This document shows, one piece after another, positions 45,041-57,686 of a stretch of DNA of 64,000 nucleotides (position 1 is the first letter of the stretch; each line of letters starts with the position of its first letter). The stretch is from NCBI GenBank assembly GCA_945910005.1, contig OX246738.1:26030303-26094302 (forward strand), read 5' to 3'. Both the position numbers and the translations under genes were made by a program. The stretch is from Isoperla grammatica (taxonomy: Eukaryota; Arthropoda; Insecta; Plecoptera; Perlodidae). The notes beneath the pieces are model-generated. The model worked only from the letters and a program-made list of their open reading frames with translations. It was not told where the DNA came from and did not search any database.

Positions 45041-45175
45041 CTCCTTGACGGCGACGCGGCGCTCGGTCCAACTCGCTGTAGGTTCGACGCCGTCGGTCTC
45101 GGCGACGCTCCAACCCCCTCCCCCCCTCCTTCCCCCACCGCGGGGCTCTCGGCGGTCGCCGCCGGGCACGAAGAA
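45041..45175 (-). promoter_or_regulatory. Candidate distal upstream exon in GC-rich island
   Basis: A CpG-rich block reads on the minus strand GGTTGGAGCGTCGCCGAGAC ... GCCGCGTCGCCGTCAAGGAG|gtaaga, with the donor at 45041. Its end (CGTCGCCGTCAAGG) resembles the end of the candidate exon at 24058. Composition and donor fit an alternative 5' untranslated exon transcribed leftwards, possibly Mef2 24 kb downstream. The link is inference. Confidence 0.3.
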
Positions 45176-45784
45176 GCACGGACATACACGACGTGTCCCA
45201 TGCGGGACGTGTTTACCACAAAGTGATTGAGTCCAAGAAGAATGTCAATACGTTGCCAATGCGGTCCTGCCAAGTGGCAATAGTCCCTACTACGTCACCG
45301 TCAACGACGATAGGTACAGTGCCCCTAATCCAGTCTTGTTTTCACTGCAGATTATAGTGCACATAGACTGATGGCCACGACTGCTTGCGATGAGTTATAA
45401 AGCCGTATTTACGGCAGTCAAGGGTACCAGGTAGCATAGATAAACACTATACTTATGCCGTATGCCTGCGATGGGCAGCAGGGCAGATGCACGGTTTATG
45501 GCTGCTATTAGTTAGCTAGTTTGTTTTTCTTACGGAAAATAGCATAATAAGACAATTCCATAGAACAATAATAAATACAAATATATAAAAAATAAAAAAT
45601 ATATAAAATATATGTACATTTAAAGCGCATTTAGTATTTCCCTATATGGTATTATACAGTATTAGTAGTATAGTAATATTGTACGAAAAAGTCTCAATTC
45701 AGGCAGAACTCATTGCAGGATATATGATAAAAAGTTACAGAGGCCCCCGTAAGAGAGGGATACATCTTTGCCTCGCTACCGATA

Positions 45785-45860
45785 GATAGAGAATACCTCG
45801 GGAGGTCGCGCTGTTTGATTCCGACCACCGGTAATTGTTGCTGGGATTGAGTTCTCTGTC
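45785..45860 (+). mobile_element. tRNA-derived SINE-like copy S4 (partial)
   Basis: CTCGGGAGGTCGCGCTGTTTGATTCCGACCACCGGTAATT followed by CTGGGATTGAGTTCT, matching S2 and S5. The A-box half is lost or diverged. Confidence 0.55.
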
Positions 45861-46419
45861 CTGCTGATTGCCTCATTTCCCATTCCCCACGATCCAATAT
45901 TAGTAGTTAGTTACCTGGTCACTATCACGGGGCAACTGGTGTGTACCTTAAAGCTGAAGTTCCTCAATACGACACATAAATATGATCACGAAGTATCATA
46001 CTTTCGTTTTGTAGAGAATTTGTTTCTGTAATCAATCCGCGGGTTGGTTTTGAAACTGCTCTTTATTATCGTCGCCCGTTTGTCAGATTTGTCATTTCTA
46101 CAGTTCGATATATCATGGTTTATCCACGATTACTTTGATTATCTGTTTCAACTTTCAAATATTCCATTTTCGACTTGCCTTTAACTATTTCTCTCCCCAT
46201 TCCAATTGTCCTCCTATCATATTCCTTTAGGCCAACTAAACGGTAGCGTTCCTTGTCCCGACCGATGCGTTCGTCTTAGACGAGTGGTTTATTGACGTGG
46301 CCAATCAGCGACCGGTGTTTGAGAATGGGGCTCGACGGTTGGCTACGAATCACTCCTCACCTATGACGCAAGCATCTCTACGTTTGTTTCTGTAAAATTA
46401 CAAGTAACAGTTATAGTCG

Positions 46420-46566
46420 ATTTACAGCTACGCGTTGCGAGCGAAGCGAAGGCGCGAGCTCCAATCAGTGGCCGAGTTTGCGTGAAACTATTAACTTCTT
46501 TGAGTGAAACTCGGCCACTGATTGGAGCTCGCGCCCTCGCTTCGCTCGCAACGCGTAGCTGTAAAC
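46420..46566. mobile_element. Palindromic MITE, family B copy 2
   Basis: Arms TTTACAGCTACGCGTTGCGA ... CCAATCAGTGGCCGAGTTT and complement, separated by about 30 bp. Same family as 2498-2651, with G/A differences mirrored in both arms (CAGTGGCC and GGCCACTG against CAGCGGCC). Mirrored changes in both arms suggest arm-to-arm correction or a shared source copy. Confidence 0.8.
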
Positions 46567-46572
46567 GTACCA

Positions 46573-46678
46573 TAACAGTAAAATTAAGGTTTCAGACACT
46601 CCCATTGGCTAAGCAAAGACCTTGGGTTCTCATCAGCCAATGGGAGTGTCCGAAACCTTAATTCTAACGTTACTGTTA
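46573..46678. repeat. Palindrome adjacent to family B MITE
   Basis: AATTAAGGTTTCAGACACTC with its near complement GAGTGTCCGAAACCTTAATT; arms also include CCCATTGGCT/AGCCAATGGG. Loop about 25 bp. Confidence 0.7.
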
Positions 46679-46744
46679 CTGCTAATTTTCAATGTGGATG
46701 GGCCTTCTTAACCGCTTAAGTCCGCCGTAAGTCTCCGCTCCGCA

Positions 46745-47034
46745 AGAGCGCGTTTACTAACATAACTGACTAGTGATTATTGACTAACAGCCGTGATTAA
46801 GCCACGAGCTTCTTTCATTGGCTACGATTGAGAATACTGCTCTCCGATTGGCTGTGACTAAGGTTTGTCTTGACTTGACTAAGACGTTGAACATATCTCA
46901 ACTCCTTGGTCAAGTCCTTAGTCACGGCCAATCAGCACGCAGTATTCCCACAGTCGGCCAATGAGACTGGGCTGTTGCTTAATCACGAGTGTTGGTCAGT
47001 AATCACTCGCTAGTCAGTTATATAAACGCGCTCT
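46745..47034. repeat. 290-bp inverted repeat
   Basis: Outer arms AGAGCGCGTTTA ... TAAACGCGCTCT, then ACTGACTAG/CTAGTCAGT, then inner arms TCATTGGC, GATTGGC and GACTAAGG with complements about a central TTGACTTGACTAAG/CTTGGTCAAG. Third palindrome in a row between 46.4 and 47.0 kb. Confidence 0.65.
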
Positions 47035-49895
47035 AACATTGTTTCGCCTTCGCAGGTTCCTAATTTGTCACTCTATCCATCTACCCACGGGATGTTCAAC
47101 GTTCTCCGGTCACAACCTTACCTCTAATGATTATAACAAGGTATTCTATTCCCCTTTTGATATCGTCTTCGTCGTTTCTAGCTGGATGCAATAGTAGCGT
47201 CGTTTGCTCGAAGCCACAAAACCACACAACAGACATTCACACACTGCGTGGCGTTGTGCCCAAGTCCCCGAAATCCAGTGTCATATGTCAACAACGCGAT
47301 GATGCAGCAAAAACACCGAGGTAAATCCGCCAAGCTTCGCCTAGGACGGTCAAACGGTTGACGTTTGAACGTTTAGTGATCAATCAGAGTTTTATACGGT
47401 TCATCAATTTCTTTTATTTAAGCAAAAGATAGCTTTTAATTGGTATGTTTATTGTTTACGAGTTTACTACAAGTATCTTGAGCCGTACGACACGATCAAC
47501 TATATTTTCCTCAATAAATGTAATTTAGCTTACCAAAATAAAATATATCAAGTCTCGTATTACACCATTCATAATACAACCCACTAGACAAATACGAAAA
47601 GCAAACGGGAGAATAAATTTGTTTTTCTCAAAGCTCATCCGAGTTCCACTTACGCATCGATTCATTCTTAATAATTTCCTCCCACGCCGCAACGTACCAA
47701 CCAACACCAGTGGTTGAATTCAATCAAACCTACTCGGCTAATTACAACGCCGGTTTATCAAACGCAAAGGATAACCGTTTAAGAATGCATGCACAGCTTC
47801 TGGGGCATAGCTGCTTTGACACACACAATAACGGCACACATACAAGCAATTGCTTCGCATGCACAACAATCACATCCACAATTCGTTCGCGAGCGAGCCA
47901 GTAAATACGACCACAGAAACAACGGTTTGTTCCGTTTGTCTCACATTTATTTATAAATTATCATTACATTACTTACTCAAATTTTCCTAATTTCGACTTT
48001 GTCTTCTCTTTTAGGCCTAATAATTTTTTTCAAATTGTTCATTTTTTTAACATTATTTTTATCGTCGTTACTGGTTTATAGTATATTATTTTATATTATG
48101 TTCATTATTGTCGTTTAGTTCAGTATTGGTTGGAAATCGCTCCTCATGTTTGGAGTTGTGCATTTTTCTGCCAAACTTAAGTTTCATTTTCAAAGTTTCA
48201 ACCAAAGTCTCGAAGAAATTCATTATGTATGAATAGGATTATAAATTACTGACATGCGTTAAAATATCAAGAAGTACAACGAAATAACCAAGCCTTCTTT
48301 CATGACGGCCAGGTGCAAAAACGAGACGCAAAGGAACAAGTTTTTAGTTGTTTTGGCTGGTTGGAGGAACAAGTGTTTTACCATGTCCCAAAAGTCCACT
48401 TTAGGGGGTGAGAAGTGGGGATGATTTTTTTTTTTTTTTTTTTTTATCAGGATTCATCTCAAAAACCAAAGATGGTAAATGTTACAGCAGTAAAAATTTA
48501 GATTGTTTTTATACAGGATTATGTTTTACTATTTTTTAGAAATACAGAAATAAGGAGGTAGAAACAGGTTGTAAATTTTTGTTTATATCTAAAAAAAAAC
48601 GGAAGATGCTACAGACGTGATATTTTGCATTTAGTTTTTTTTTTTTAAATAAACAAATACTTTCTAATACCACTTATCAAAAATCAAGTTACTGGGGGTG
48701 AAAACCGGGAGTGAAATTTATGAGGATAGCTATATTTTGAAAATGGAAAATGTGACAGACGTGACAATTGGTATTAAAAATCAAGTTAAGGCGGATGAAA
48801 AGGATGGGTGAATTTTTTGCCAAAGATGTTACAGACGTGAAAATCGGCATTTAGTTTCTCTTATAAAAATAAAGAACACTTTTTTTACAATTTTCGGAAA
48901 TTAAAAAGAAGGGATAATTTTTCTAAACGGGAAATTTAGAGTTTAGATACTCTTTTCAAAATTAAGAAACATGGATTTTATCATTTTGCTAAAAAAAAAG
49001 TTGGAGCCTCCCCTCCCCCTCCACCAACTGAACTGACTTCATAAATTTCAAAACCCGAATATTAGATGTACTTAAAAACTGGCATTTAGATTTGTCTTTA
49101 AAAATTAAGAAATATGTGTTTACCGTATAATGTAATAATGTATATGTCCAAAATCCTGAAATACAGTGACCGAAACCGCGGCGGGCAACTGGCAGTAATG
49201 TATACGACACGTAACGTAAGTAGCATTTTCATAAACAGTACCGTTATATTAGGTCAACAGTTTCGATATGTAATAATATGAACTCGGAAATTAACTGGGA
49301 ACAGATTTCTTTATGAGAATCGAGTTACGTTAAAAATACCTCGCTCTTTCGCCTTCCGTTCAGTTAAATTTAACAAAGCATTGCCCTTTTAAATCTGTTA
49401 TTATACAGTTGAGGTAGGTATAACTCAAACTGCTTGAATATACTTGTACAGTGTAGTGTTAGAATTATTAGGCTGCAGGTTTATTTACATCGACAACAAA
49501 AAACAAAGCTGGTTCAACTTTATATTCAGTTGTTATTATTTATATATATATACATAAGCTCTTTTCATAATTAATCGTACAAAACCTCTACTTTAAAGGT
49601 ATTCGGATTCGTATATACATCTTAAAAATACAAGCACTTTTTAACGTTTTAAGAATAATGGTCACAGTGTATACAAATACTGTTTTCCAGTAGCGGATTA
49701 TCAACATAATTCAGCATACCGTTGTTATGATTGCTCAGAAGCCACCATTTACATGTTAACCAGTATTAGCATATCGATAGATCTAAGCTAACAGAGGCTA
49801 AGCTAACAGAGAATCGAATTAATCCTAGGGACCTAGACCTTGTATATTGTAATCAGAAATATACCCTAATTAATTACCCAAGGCACTATCGAGCC
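47035..49895. other. Non-coding stretch
   Basis: 48460-49110 has loosely periodic copies of GATGNTACAGACGTGA..TTTNGCATTTAG (48604, 48747, 48826, and a weak one at 48471) with A and T runs, consistent with an old tandem repeat. No gene recognised. Confidence 0.45.
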
Positions 49896-50689
49896 ATGAA
49901 GTTCAATGACATCGATAATTGTAAATACATAATTGCAAATACGTCACACATATCTGTACGCGAGGCGGCCATCTTTGCTACCACACTTCGACAGTCTGAT
50001 TACTACGTTGTAATTCAGCGTGTTTTGAAAAAAAAAAATTGTTGTGCGGTAATTTCAGATTGTTTTCAAAATTTATTCTTAAAATTCAAAACTCAAAAGA
50101 ATTTCTAATCAATTTGCTATAGTAACTATTCGATAGGAATCAAATTTGGTCACCGAAATGGATACTATGTGTCGCCCTCATTGACACACCCCACATGGCC
50201 GACGCACAGGTGGACCACTAGGGGTAACCCTACAGGCACGCACGAGTCACGCACATCTGTCGGGCAACGCCCGGACGTTTGGCGAATAATCTTGAGCTCT
50301 CATCCAAGTGGTGTGCGTACTGCGTATAGAGGGGGGGGGGTCACGCGACCGACGGCGGAACAGACGTCGTCTCGCAAGCAAGCAGGGAGCAGGAGGATGC
50401 TGTGCTGTGCTGTGCACGAGGGGGAACCGAACGACGTGTGCTGGGCTAAAGATAGTCACGGAGCACGTGCTCACTATTATCAGAGAGAAAGAGAGAGAAA
50501 AAGAGAAAGAACGATAGAGGATACTCTTGCCAGCTGAAAAATATAAAATTTATCCAACATAATGTAGTTACGAAGTGAGTGTCCCAGAAACAGAACTATT
50601 TTAAAACGTTGACTTTTCAATGGCGAAGTGGAATAAAACGGATCGCGAGGGAGCCTGGACGTCTGTTGTTGCGTCTAGGCTGGGTGACT

Positions 50690-50720
<31 letters not shown>

Positions 50721-51320
50721 AACAACACGGAGAGAGCCATTACCTGGTGGTCTATGAAATGACAAGAAGTTGGGGTGCCAAACGCGTTAGAGCAGAAAAA
50801 CAGAAACAATCGAAAACATTCAAATATTTGGTCGTACATCTCAAATTTTTGTGTAAATTTAAATTACGCAAGTTTTAAAATAAAATTACACATTTTATCA
50901 GCATCGTCTTTCAAAATGTTCAACACATAATCACAGGCTTTGTCTGAATGGCGTGTACGTTTCTTCAATCGTGCGTCATTTTGGCAGTTCCCTTTATTGA
51001 TGACTGAAATCAATTAAAATAAAAAAAATATACAGTGGTCCTCAATGGGCGCCAACTGTAGCATGTTATACATACATAATAGTAGCTAGAGAGGGATTGA
51101 CACCTCACTATTACACTATAATGTGTTCATCGAGAAGACGAGCGACGATGTGCGGTGAAAGAGGTATCCACACGACCAAATGAGTTGGCACATGCGTATG
51201 CTGACAACTCCACACGGAAGCTCAAGCTGGGGGGTTCAACGCATGCACTTCATTTATTTGTATAGGGGAAGATATTATGCCAACAGTCGCTCTTCCACTA
51301 TACAAAATGGTTTACATAAC
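49896..51320. other. Non-coding stretch with a 29-base poly-G run
   Basis: Uninterrupted G run at 50690-50718, a (GA)-rich purine tract at about 50481-50520, and a GC-rich patch at 50170-50460 whose open frames on both strands have no domain. No gene recognised. Confidence 0.5.
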
Positions 51321-51324
51321 GTAT

Positions 51325-51455
51325 ACTAGAATGTAGGGTTCTAGATCGGGCGGTCGTCAGTTCGATTACCGCTATACCGGCAATCTCCCTGACTGAATGT
51401 ACTTTCGCAAGTTTCTACAACCATACGCAATTGTATGGGATTGAGTTCTATACTA
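51325..51455 (+). mobile_element. tRNA-derived SINE-like copy S5
   Basis: GATCGGGCGGTCGTCAGTTCGATTACCGC (B-box AGTTCGATTAC), TACCGGCAATCTCCCTGACT, and tail TATGGGATTGAGTTCTATAC, which matches the tail of S2 and S4. A-box half weak. Confidence 0.55.
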
Positions 51456-51565
51456 CAAACACACGAAGTGTTCATTACTAATAACTAGTTATTTGTTCTA
51501 AAAGCTTTATAGGAAATGGCGTCCCGGACGTTGCCTCGGTGCAGGCAACACGAATACACGAAACA

Positions 51566-51566
<1 letters not shown>

Positions 51567-51617
<51 letters not shown>

Positions 51618-51618
51618 G
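51567..51618. repeat. (TTG)n microsatellite
   Basis: Uninterrupted TTG repeats over about 50 bp. Confidence 0.95.
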
Positions 51619-51619
51619 C

Positions 51620-53165
51620 AACTGTTAATGTACAAGGTCATACCCACCATGCCTTATGAATCTCCGAGGGACGTGGGGTGCAATAAGACGCTGGATCGTC
51701 ATCGATCAGCTATATTCACCGTCTGAATACCATAAAATCATAGGTATACACTGGCAAGTAAAAAGAAAAATAATAGATGTCTAAAATATGTCACCGTTTT
51801 TCCAAGATGACAGAAAAAATGAGGTATGAAGTAAGATCTTTTCACAATCACTCAACTCTTTGTCCATAAATTCAATTAAGATGAGACTGACGTCAACAAT
51901 TTGAGCTCGGAGGTTAGTTACCACAGGCACCATGCACTCTTTCCCCATAGTGATAACTTGAGGCTTGTCCGCAAGTTTAAAGAATTTGTTTCCATATTAT
52001 CAGTACACACACAGCCCACAGACTATATATGCCTACTGGTATACACATCTAAAGTCAAAATCTATTGTAAACTGTCCACTAAATTTAATTGTGAAGGCAG
52101 TCCATGTCCGTCTATAGGTTGTTGCTAAGGCGAAAACAAATTATTCGACCAGTCAACAGTCAATACAAAGAAAATACAGAAAAGTGTCATAGACTCATTG
52201 TCAGTTCGTGTGTTAGTAAAGATACTACGTAAATAATAATGTATTTAACAAGTTTATGTGATATTTCTGGGAAGTAGGCGTGTAATATATACATATATAT
52301 ATATATATGTGTCTACTAATCGGCAACTAAAAGACCCCTGGATCCATCATCCATGACTATTCTCAAACGAAACCTTTCAACATGACGCTAGAATCTTATA
52401 TTTGAACCAAATCACTGCTGAAGGAAGGATACTACATACCTCCACTTTTTGTAGTGCATGCTTATAGAAACAAATACAACAGTAGGTGACAGAATGTATG
52501 CCGCAAACGTATGCTGCAACCGAGAGGAGCTTTAGTTCCTAGACATAAGTTCATACAAAAAACGGAATCGGATCACTATTGAAAGAGCTGACACTCAAGC
52601 TCGTATATGTTGCCCACAATTTGAAGTTACTGGCGCCGGCAGAGAACCGCGTCAGGATAACACGCTCCGTTCTCCAGTACCAGAAGAGTAGAAAGTTGCA
52701 TCAGAGGATGAACTAGTTACTATAAATAGTGACAAGCTCAGGATGATGGAAGAAGATTAGTCACTGTACAAAGCTCAGAAATAAAATGTACATAATATGA
52801 AATTGAAATGAACTTAAGACATATAAACTCTATATTTGGTTCAATTCGGCTGTCCGTATAAATTTTTGTTGAATACCCCCTCCCTCCACCCCCCCCCCCC
52901 CCCCCCCCCCACATATACATTACCCATCCATTACCTACTCTCAGTATACAATTCAATATACCGCGAATGTCCGTCATTATTGGAGTTGGGATTAAGTCCT
53001 CTCCATTTTCTACTGCTACCATTAGTCCAGTTATATAGGATAGCTGGAGGTGGATTTTTTTACACGAGTCTATGTGACGTCAGGTCAGTCAGAGATCACA
53101 GAGATAGATAGGTATACGGGTACGAAGTACCTATCTATCTCTATGGTCAGACAACAATAACCTGT
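51620..53165. other. Non-coding stretch
   Basis: (AT)n at about 52286-52308, a C run at 52889-52910 (22 bases), and a small palindrome AGAGATAGATAGGTA/TACCTATCTATCTCT at 53100-53141. No gene recognised. Confidence 0.5.
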
Positions 53166-53169
53166 GTTA

Positions 53170-53316
53170 AGGCCGCTATTTCAATGTCCAGTTAAAGTGT
53201 TAAGTAAATTTAGCTGTCAGGTAAGCCAAGTTTGGTGTATTTCTATTGGCCGTTGTCATGGTGAAAACAATTTAACTGAAAAGTAAATTTTAACTGGACA
53301 TTGAAATACCGGCCCT
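53170..53316. mobile_element. Palindromic MITE, family A copy 2
   Basis: 147-bp copy of the Mef2 intron 3 element (16879-17024), sharing TTTCAATGTCCAGTTAAAGT and GGTGTATTTCTATTGGCCGT. Flanked by TA on both sides. Small differences, including ACTGAAAAGTA in place of ACTGTTAGGTA, show moderate age. Confidence 0.8.
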
Positions 53317-55848
53317 TAGTGCGTTACCATTACTACAGTTCAGTCAAGATGAATGTAGTAATTATTTAAAGATTTGCGTATATAACGTCCCCAATACATC
53401 GAGATTGATAGAAACGGACATATAATAAATAACTCATGCACTTTCATCAACGGTGCCAATCACGTTGCTTGTCAAGCGACTAATAGCAAGGACCGTCTGT
53501 TATTGATGATCAAGTTTGGGGGTAAAATCGACTGGAATCCAAACAAAGGGTATTTCGACGACTCGACTATACTCGGTAGCCCAAGGAGGTAATATTATAT
53601 CCGGCAACAGGTGAATGGCGGCAGAAGGGTGGATATGCAACACAAACTCTTCCATGCACGTATTGAAAATATCGTTCACACAACTCGGGTCAGTTGATCG
53701 GATTGGCTCCAAGCCACCTTGCGAACGACGCACTCACGTGACGTGAGGACTGACGACACTTCCCGATTGTAGGAAGCAGCACTTTCGTACGTTTATAAAA
53801 TTGTCCGTTCTGCCAATCAGACCCTTTAGAGCGCGTATGTCATCGCGACGGTGACTACCAATGATTCATCCTTCAAATTACACAACGGATAAAGGTCGTG
53901 TGGACACCATAGGTGGCTGGCAACCAACAAACCTCTCTTTTGTCAAAATCAAATTGGCACAGGTCCACTGACCAGTAATGAAATTCGTCACCTAAACTTG
54001 CACCCAACAAAACAGTGATTACCACTTGTTGAAGATTGCGAGTGTTGCTGCAAGGGCGCGCGTGCTATTGCACAAGTGCAGGCAGGCAGGCAGGCAGGCT
54101 CAGTTTTATTGGCACTGCTTGTACGGTATTGCCTCACGGGGCGGCTTGTTGGCAGTGCCTTCAGCAGACCCCCTTCTCAAGTCGCCGTGCGGCACGACGC
54201 TCGCTACCTTTTAAGGCGCGAGCAGTCTCAATGTGCGCCGCGTCAGCCCCCCCCCCCCCACATGCACGGGAGGCCCACACGTCCGTTACGCTACACTTAT
54301 CTCTCCAGCCCTCGACAACGCATCGCACTCGAAACCAAAACAATATCCACATGGGAGGACGACGTCACACTCGCGGGACATTCCGAGCGAGACTCGCTCT
54401 GCGTGAGCACAGGGGCGAGTTATGGTTCAACACGTGTTCCTAGTTTATTATCGTTACTTTTTGTTTTTAAATTAATTAACAAATAATAAATGAAACAGTC
54501 TCCGGAACCGGTCGAGTTCCGCGTGATGATGGGAAGTAAGAGCGAGAGAGAGAGAGAGAGAGAGCTGATGAATTTGAGGTGAAAGACTGTAAACAAGAGA
54601 GCGAAAAGGAACGAATGGACACAAATAGATCATGACGCCGTCACGAAAAGTTCGACCGATGCCAAAATTTCCAACTTGACGCCCACATCCACTAGATTGT
54701 GTGATGAACTGGTGTCAACTTTTATAATACAGTCTCGCACAAAATGTGGTAGCATTTTGTCATCTCATAGCAGTAGCGTAGACCATGATGCCTAGCCCTT
54801 TTTTTAGCATGCCAAAAGAAATCTCGGCGACAGAAATCCTTGCACTTGGCCTTTTCATGAAGCATAATTTCGTTCCACTACGCGCATTCATTTTCAATTT
54901 CCGATACTGAAGTATATCTTTTACATGTTCACATTAGATAAAACCCAATAAATAAAATATTTTAATCAAAACAACGAAACATTTTGGTCTGCACTGCAGT
55001 GATTGATCAAGGACTAAAGGTGTTCAACTTGGTGCATGAATGAATGTTTTAGGTAACGTCATATAGGGCCTACTCATCGCTAACAAAGAACATTATATAT
55101 ACTATAAGGGGAATTACTCAAAAGTCTCTCTACATTAATTGCGGAAGCAATCAGTAACTAATCGAAATTAGGAATCAACAAGTTACCAAAACTGCATTCC
55201 AAATTATAACCGCCGTACCCTTTGTATTGCAAAGCAAGTAAAGCAGCAGTAAAAACTAAAAACAAAATATGAAATATTGTTTGGGGGATAGTATACTATA
55301 CGCATATTGAGACTTAACAAGATATTTGGACATTAATCAATGGTTGAAACCATGGTAATCAATCCGAGATTAGTAAATCGGCCGATTAAAAAGTTTGGCG
55401 AATTCGTACATCTAACAACGAGCTATATTTTAAATCTCAATTCATAATCACAATATCTATAATACGTCTGGTTTGCCGTGGAAACTGTTGACGCTTCAAT
55501 CAAATCAGCTGGGTAGATGTCGCATGATTGAAATGAATGACCGAGGCATGACGAGTAGGTGGACCTTCCGTGTTGTGGCTGTTGATGTGACGCAAGAAAT
55601 CTTCTCTCCGGTTGATCCTCCTGGCCCTTCCATTCACTCGCCGAAACAAAGCCTCGGCGATAACCTGTCGGCCTGGCCTTACCCCCTGACATCGGTGTGA
55701 TCGGATAACATCTCCTCCGACTTCCTTGTCGAGAGAACAATCACAAGGCGGGCGCCGCTTGCAAGGGATGACGCCATGACACTCGACAGTCACGGCCAAC
55801 GCGCCAGGAAGTGACTCAGTGGTCATTTGTTTCAGATCTCTAGTAAAT
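53317..55848. other. Non-coding stretch
   Basis: (CAGG)n at about 54080-54100, C run at about 54248-54260 and (GA)n at about 54541-54563. The GC-rich patch 54040-54440 is open in several frames on both strands without a domain, as is 55423-55826. No gene recognised. Confidence 0.5.
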
Positions 55849-56244
55849 AGTGGAATTACATCGTTTCCAAAATTTCGGAATCGATTTAAGGGGCTTAGGA
55901 ATCGATGAAGGAGGGTTTGGAATCGATTCCCATAAGCAACAAACTCATTTTATAGGTATAGGGGCATGTTTGATAAGAAACCCATATTATTCAAATATGA
56001 TCATTCTGACTTGTATTCGAAGAACGTAATTCCGATCAAGTTATCTGTCTATTGCCTACCTGCTACCACTGGATCTTGATTGGTCGATGTCACGTAAAAA
56101 TAGAAGTTTCAAATAGAATGGTTAGCACTCAAGTTTAAAAAAAAAAAAATCACTTTTGGAGCATCTACTCTTCTACAAAAACGGGAATCGATTCTTCAAA
56201 CTTGTAATCGATTATTAAAGAAATCGATTAATCGATGTCATTCC
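55849..56244. mobile_element. hAT-type non-autonomous element, 396 bp
   Basis: A perfect 8-bp direct duplication TAGTAAAT flanks it (55841-55848 and 56245-56252). Imperfect terminal repeats: GTGGAATTACATCG at the left, CGATGTCATTCC at the right. Multiple AATCGATT motifs near both ends resemble subterminal repeats of hAT elements. No transposase. Confidence 0.75.
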
Positions 56245-57070
56245 TAGTAAATATCAAAAACATCCACCGAGTTATTGGAAACAAACTTTTCTATTCAATT
56301 CAACATCATTGTTAGATTTATGGAAAAGCTTGAATTTTAATGAAATTGGCTTCTTAAATTTCGTCTCCAAGACGAAAACCAAGCGTTACGAGGCAAAGCA
56401 CATCGCTTGGTGTCCATCGATGTGTCGTCTGAGCTACACGCGTCAAACACGATCAAGGTGACTGAGCTACACATACGTCAAACACGATCAAGGTGACTGA
56501 GTTCACTAAGGTCCCCACCTTGACGCGGATAATCCGAAAAACATAACTTTGCATCTATTCCGGTTTCCGGGCAGCAAAAATCTACATGAATTTTAAGCTT
56601 GAAACGAGATTTGTTTCAACTAGATCAATAATTAATTACTCTTGAACACTTATTAGTAATTTAAAAAAAAAATAAAAAATTAAATCATTGGTATTTATTA
56701 TAATAGAATAATGAAAAGGCCTATGTCGAACGTTTCGCGAATAATTACATACTTACTATTTTCATCAATAATCATTATCTTTTTTTTATCATTTTAAAAT
56801 GCGGCCGCCATGTTTCGTCCAAGGCTTCGAGCCGCGTCCGCTAGACGGAGCTGATCAAGTATACACATTGGCGCGCGGTTGTCATGGCTGTTGTTGGCAG
56901 GCAATGTTCACAGTGGACCTTGGTTGCCAACGTTCCGTTTCAACAATGTCCAACAATGTTTCGACGTCCGACCAATAGAAAACGATCACTCTTATGGCCA
57001 ATCCTTGGGCAGGATTTTACGTGCCATATATAGTTGGCCGTGTTATTTTTACCAACCATATTAAATACTA
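56245..57070. other. Non-coding stretch
   Basis: Short tandem duplication of CGTCAAACACGATCAAGGTG near 56440-56500. No gene recognised. Confidence 0.5.
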
Positions 57071-57071
57071 C

Positions 57072-57267
57072 AAAGGGCTGGTCCACACAGATTTTTAAGA
57101 CATACGATTTAAGGTTTAACGCGTAGTCGTAAAGTTGGATCATAGGAAACACGTACTGGCGTTCACACAAAGTTTTAGTTTTAAGACGTTGTTTTCATTG
57201 TTGTTTTTAAAACAACGTCTTAAAACCTTATGCATTATGTCTTAAAAATCTGTGTGGACCAGCCTTA
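57072..57267. mobile_element. Inverted-repeat MITE
   Basis: Ends GGGCTGGTCCACACAGATTT and AAATCTGTGTGGACCAGCC, with inner pairs TTTTAAGACGTTGTTTT/AAAACAACGTCTTAAAA. Terminal repeats about 32 bp. No clear target duplication and no coding capacity. Confidence 0.75.
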
Positions 57268-57686
57268 ACAAAAAGTATTTTATGTATAGTGTGGAGTGGA
57301 ATTTATTTGAAGCAACACCTCAATGACGTCAAATTTCAAGATGGCAGCGCCCACAAATTTCCTCTAAAACAACCGTATATAAAATCAAATTTATGTCTAC
57401 TCTAAAGTCATTAGTCAAATACATTGGAATACTGTTTTATATAAATGTCTCTGGTGGTCCGCCATTTTGGTGGCAAAGACCTTCTATGAACCTGATCTGC
57501 CACCAATGTATTTGAGCTTGGCTTTCTAGAATCACTGCAATTTGGTACCAAGGTAGCATGATGTAAAAGACGATAAGGGAGTATGTTCACATTCTTAAAA
57601 AATTATATTTTCTTTGAAACAAGATTGACTGTTGCCGTGGAGAACGAACGGTACCTGTCTGACATGCATCAGCAAGTTATAGTGGA

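Noticed and set aside
54036..54486. Overlapping 135- and 136-codon plus-strand frames
   Set aside because: GC-rich composition and a CAGG repeat keep several frames open at once; no domain or conservation signal visible.
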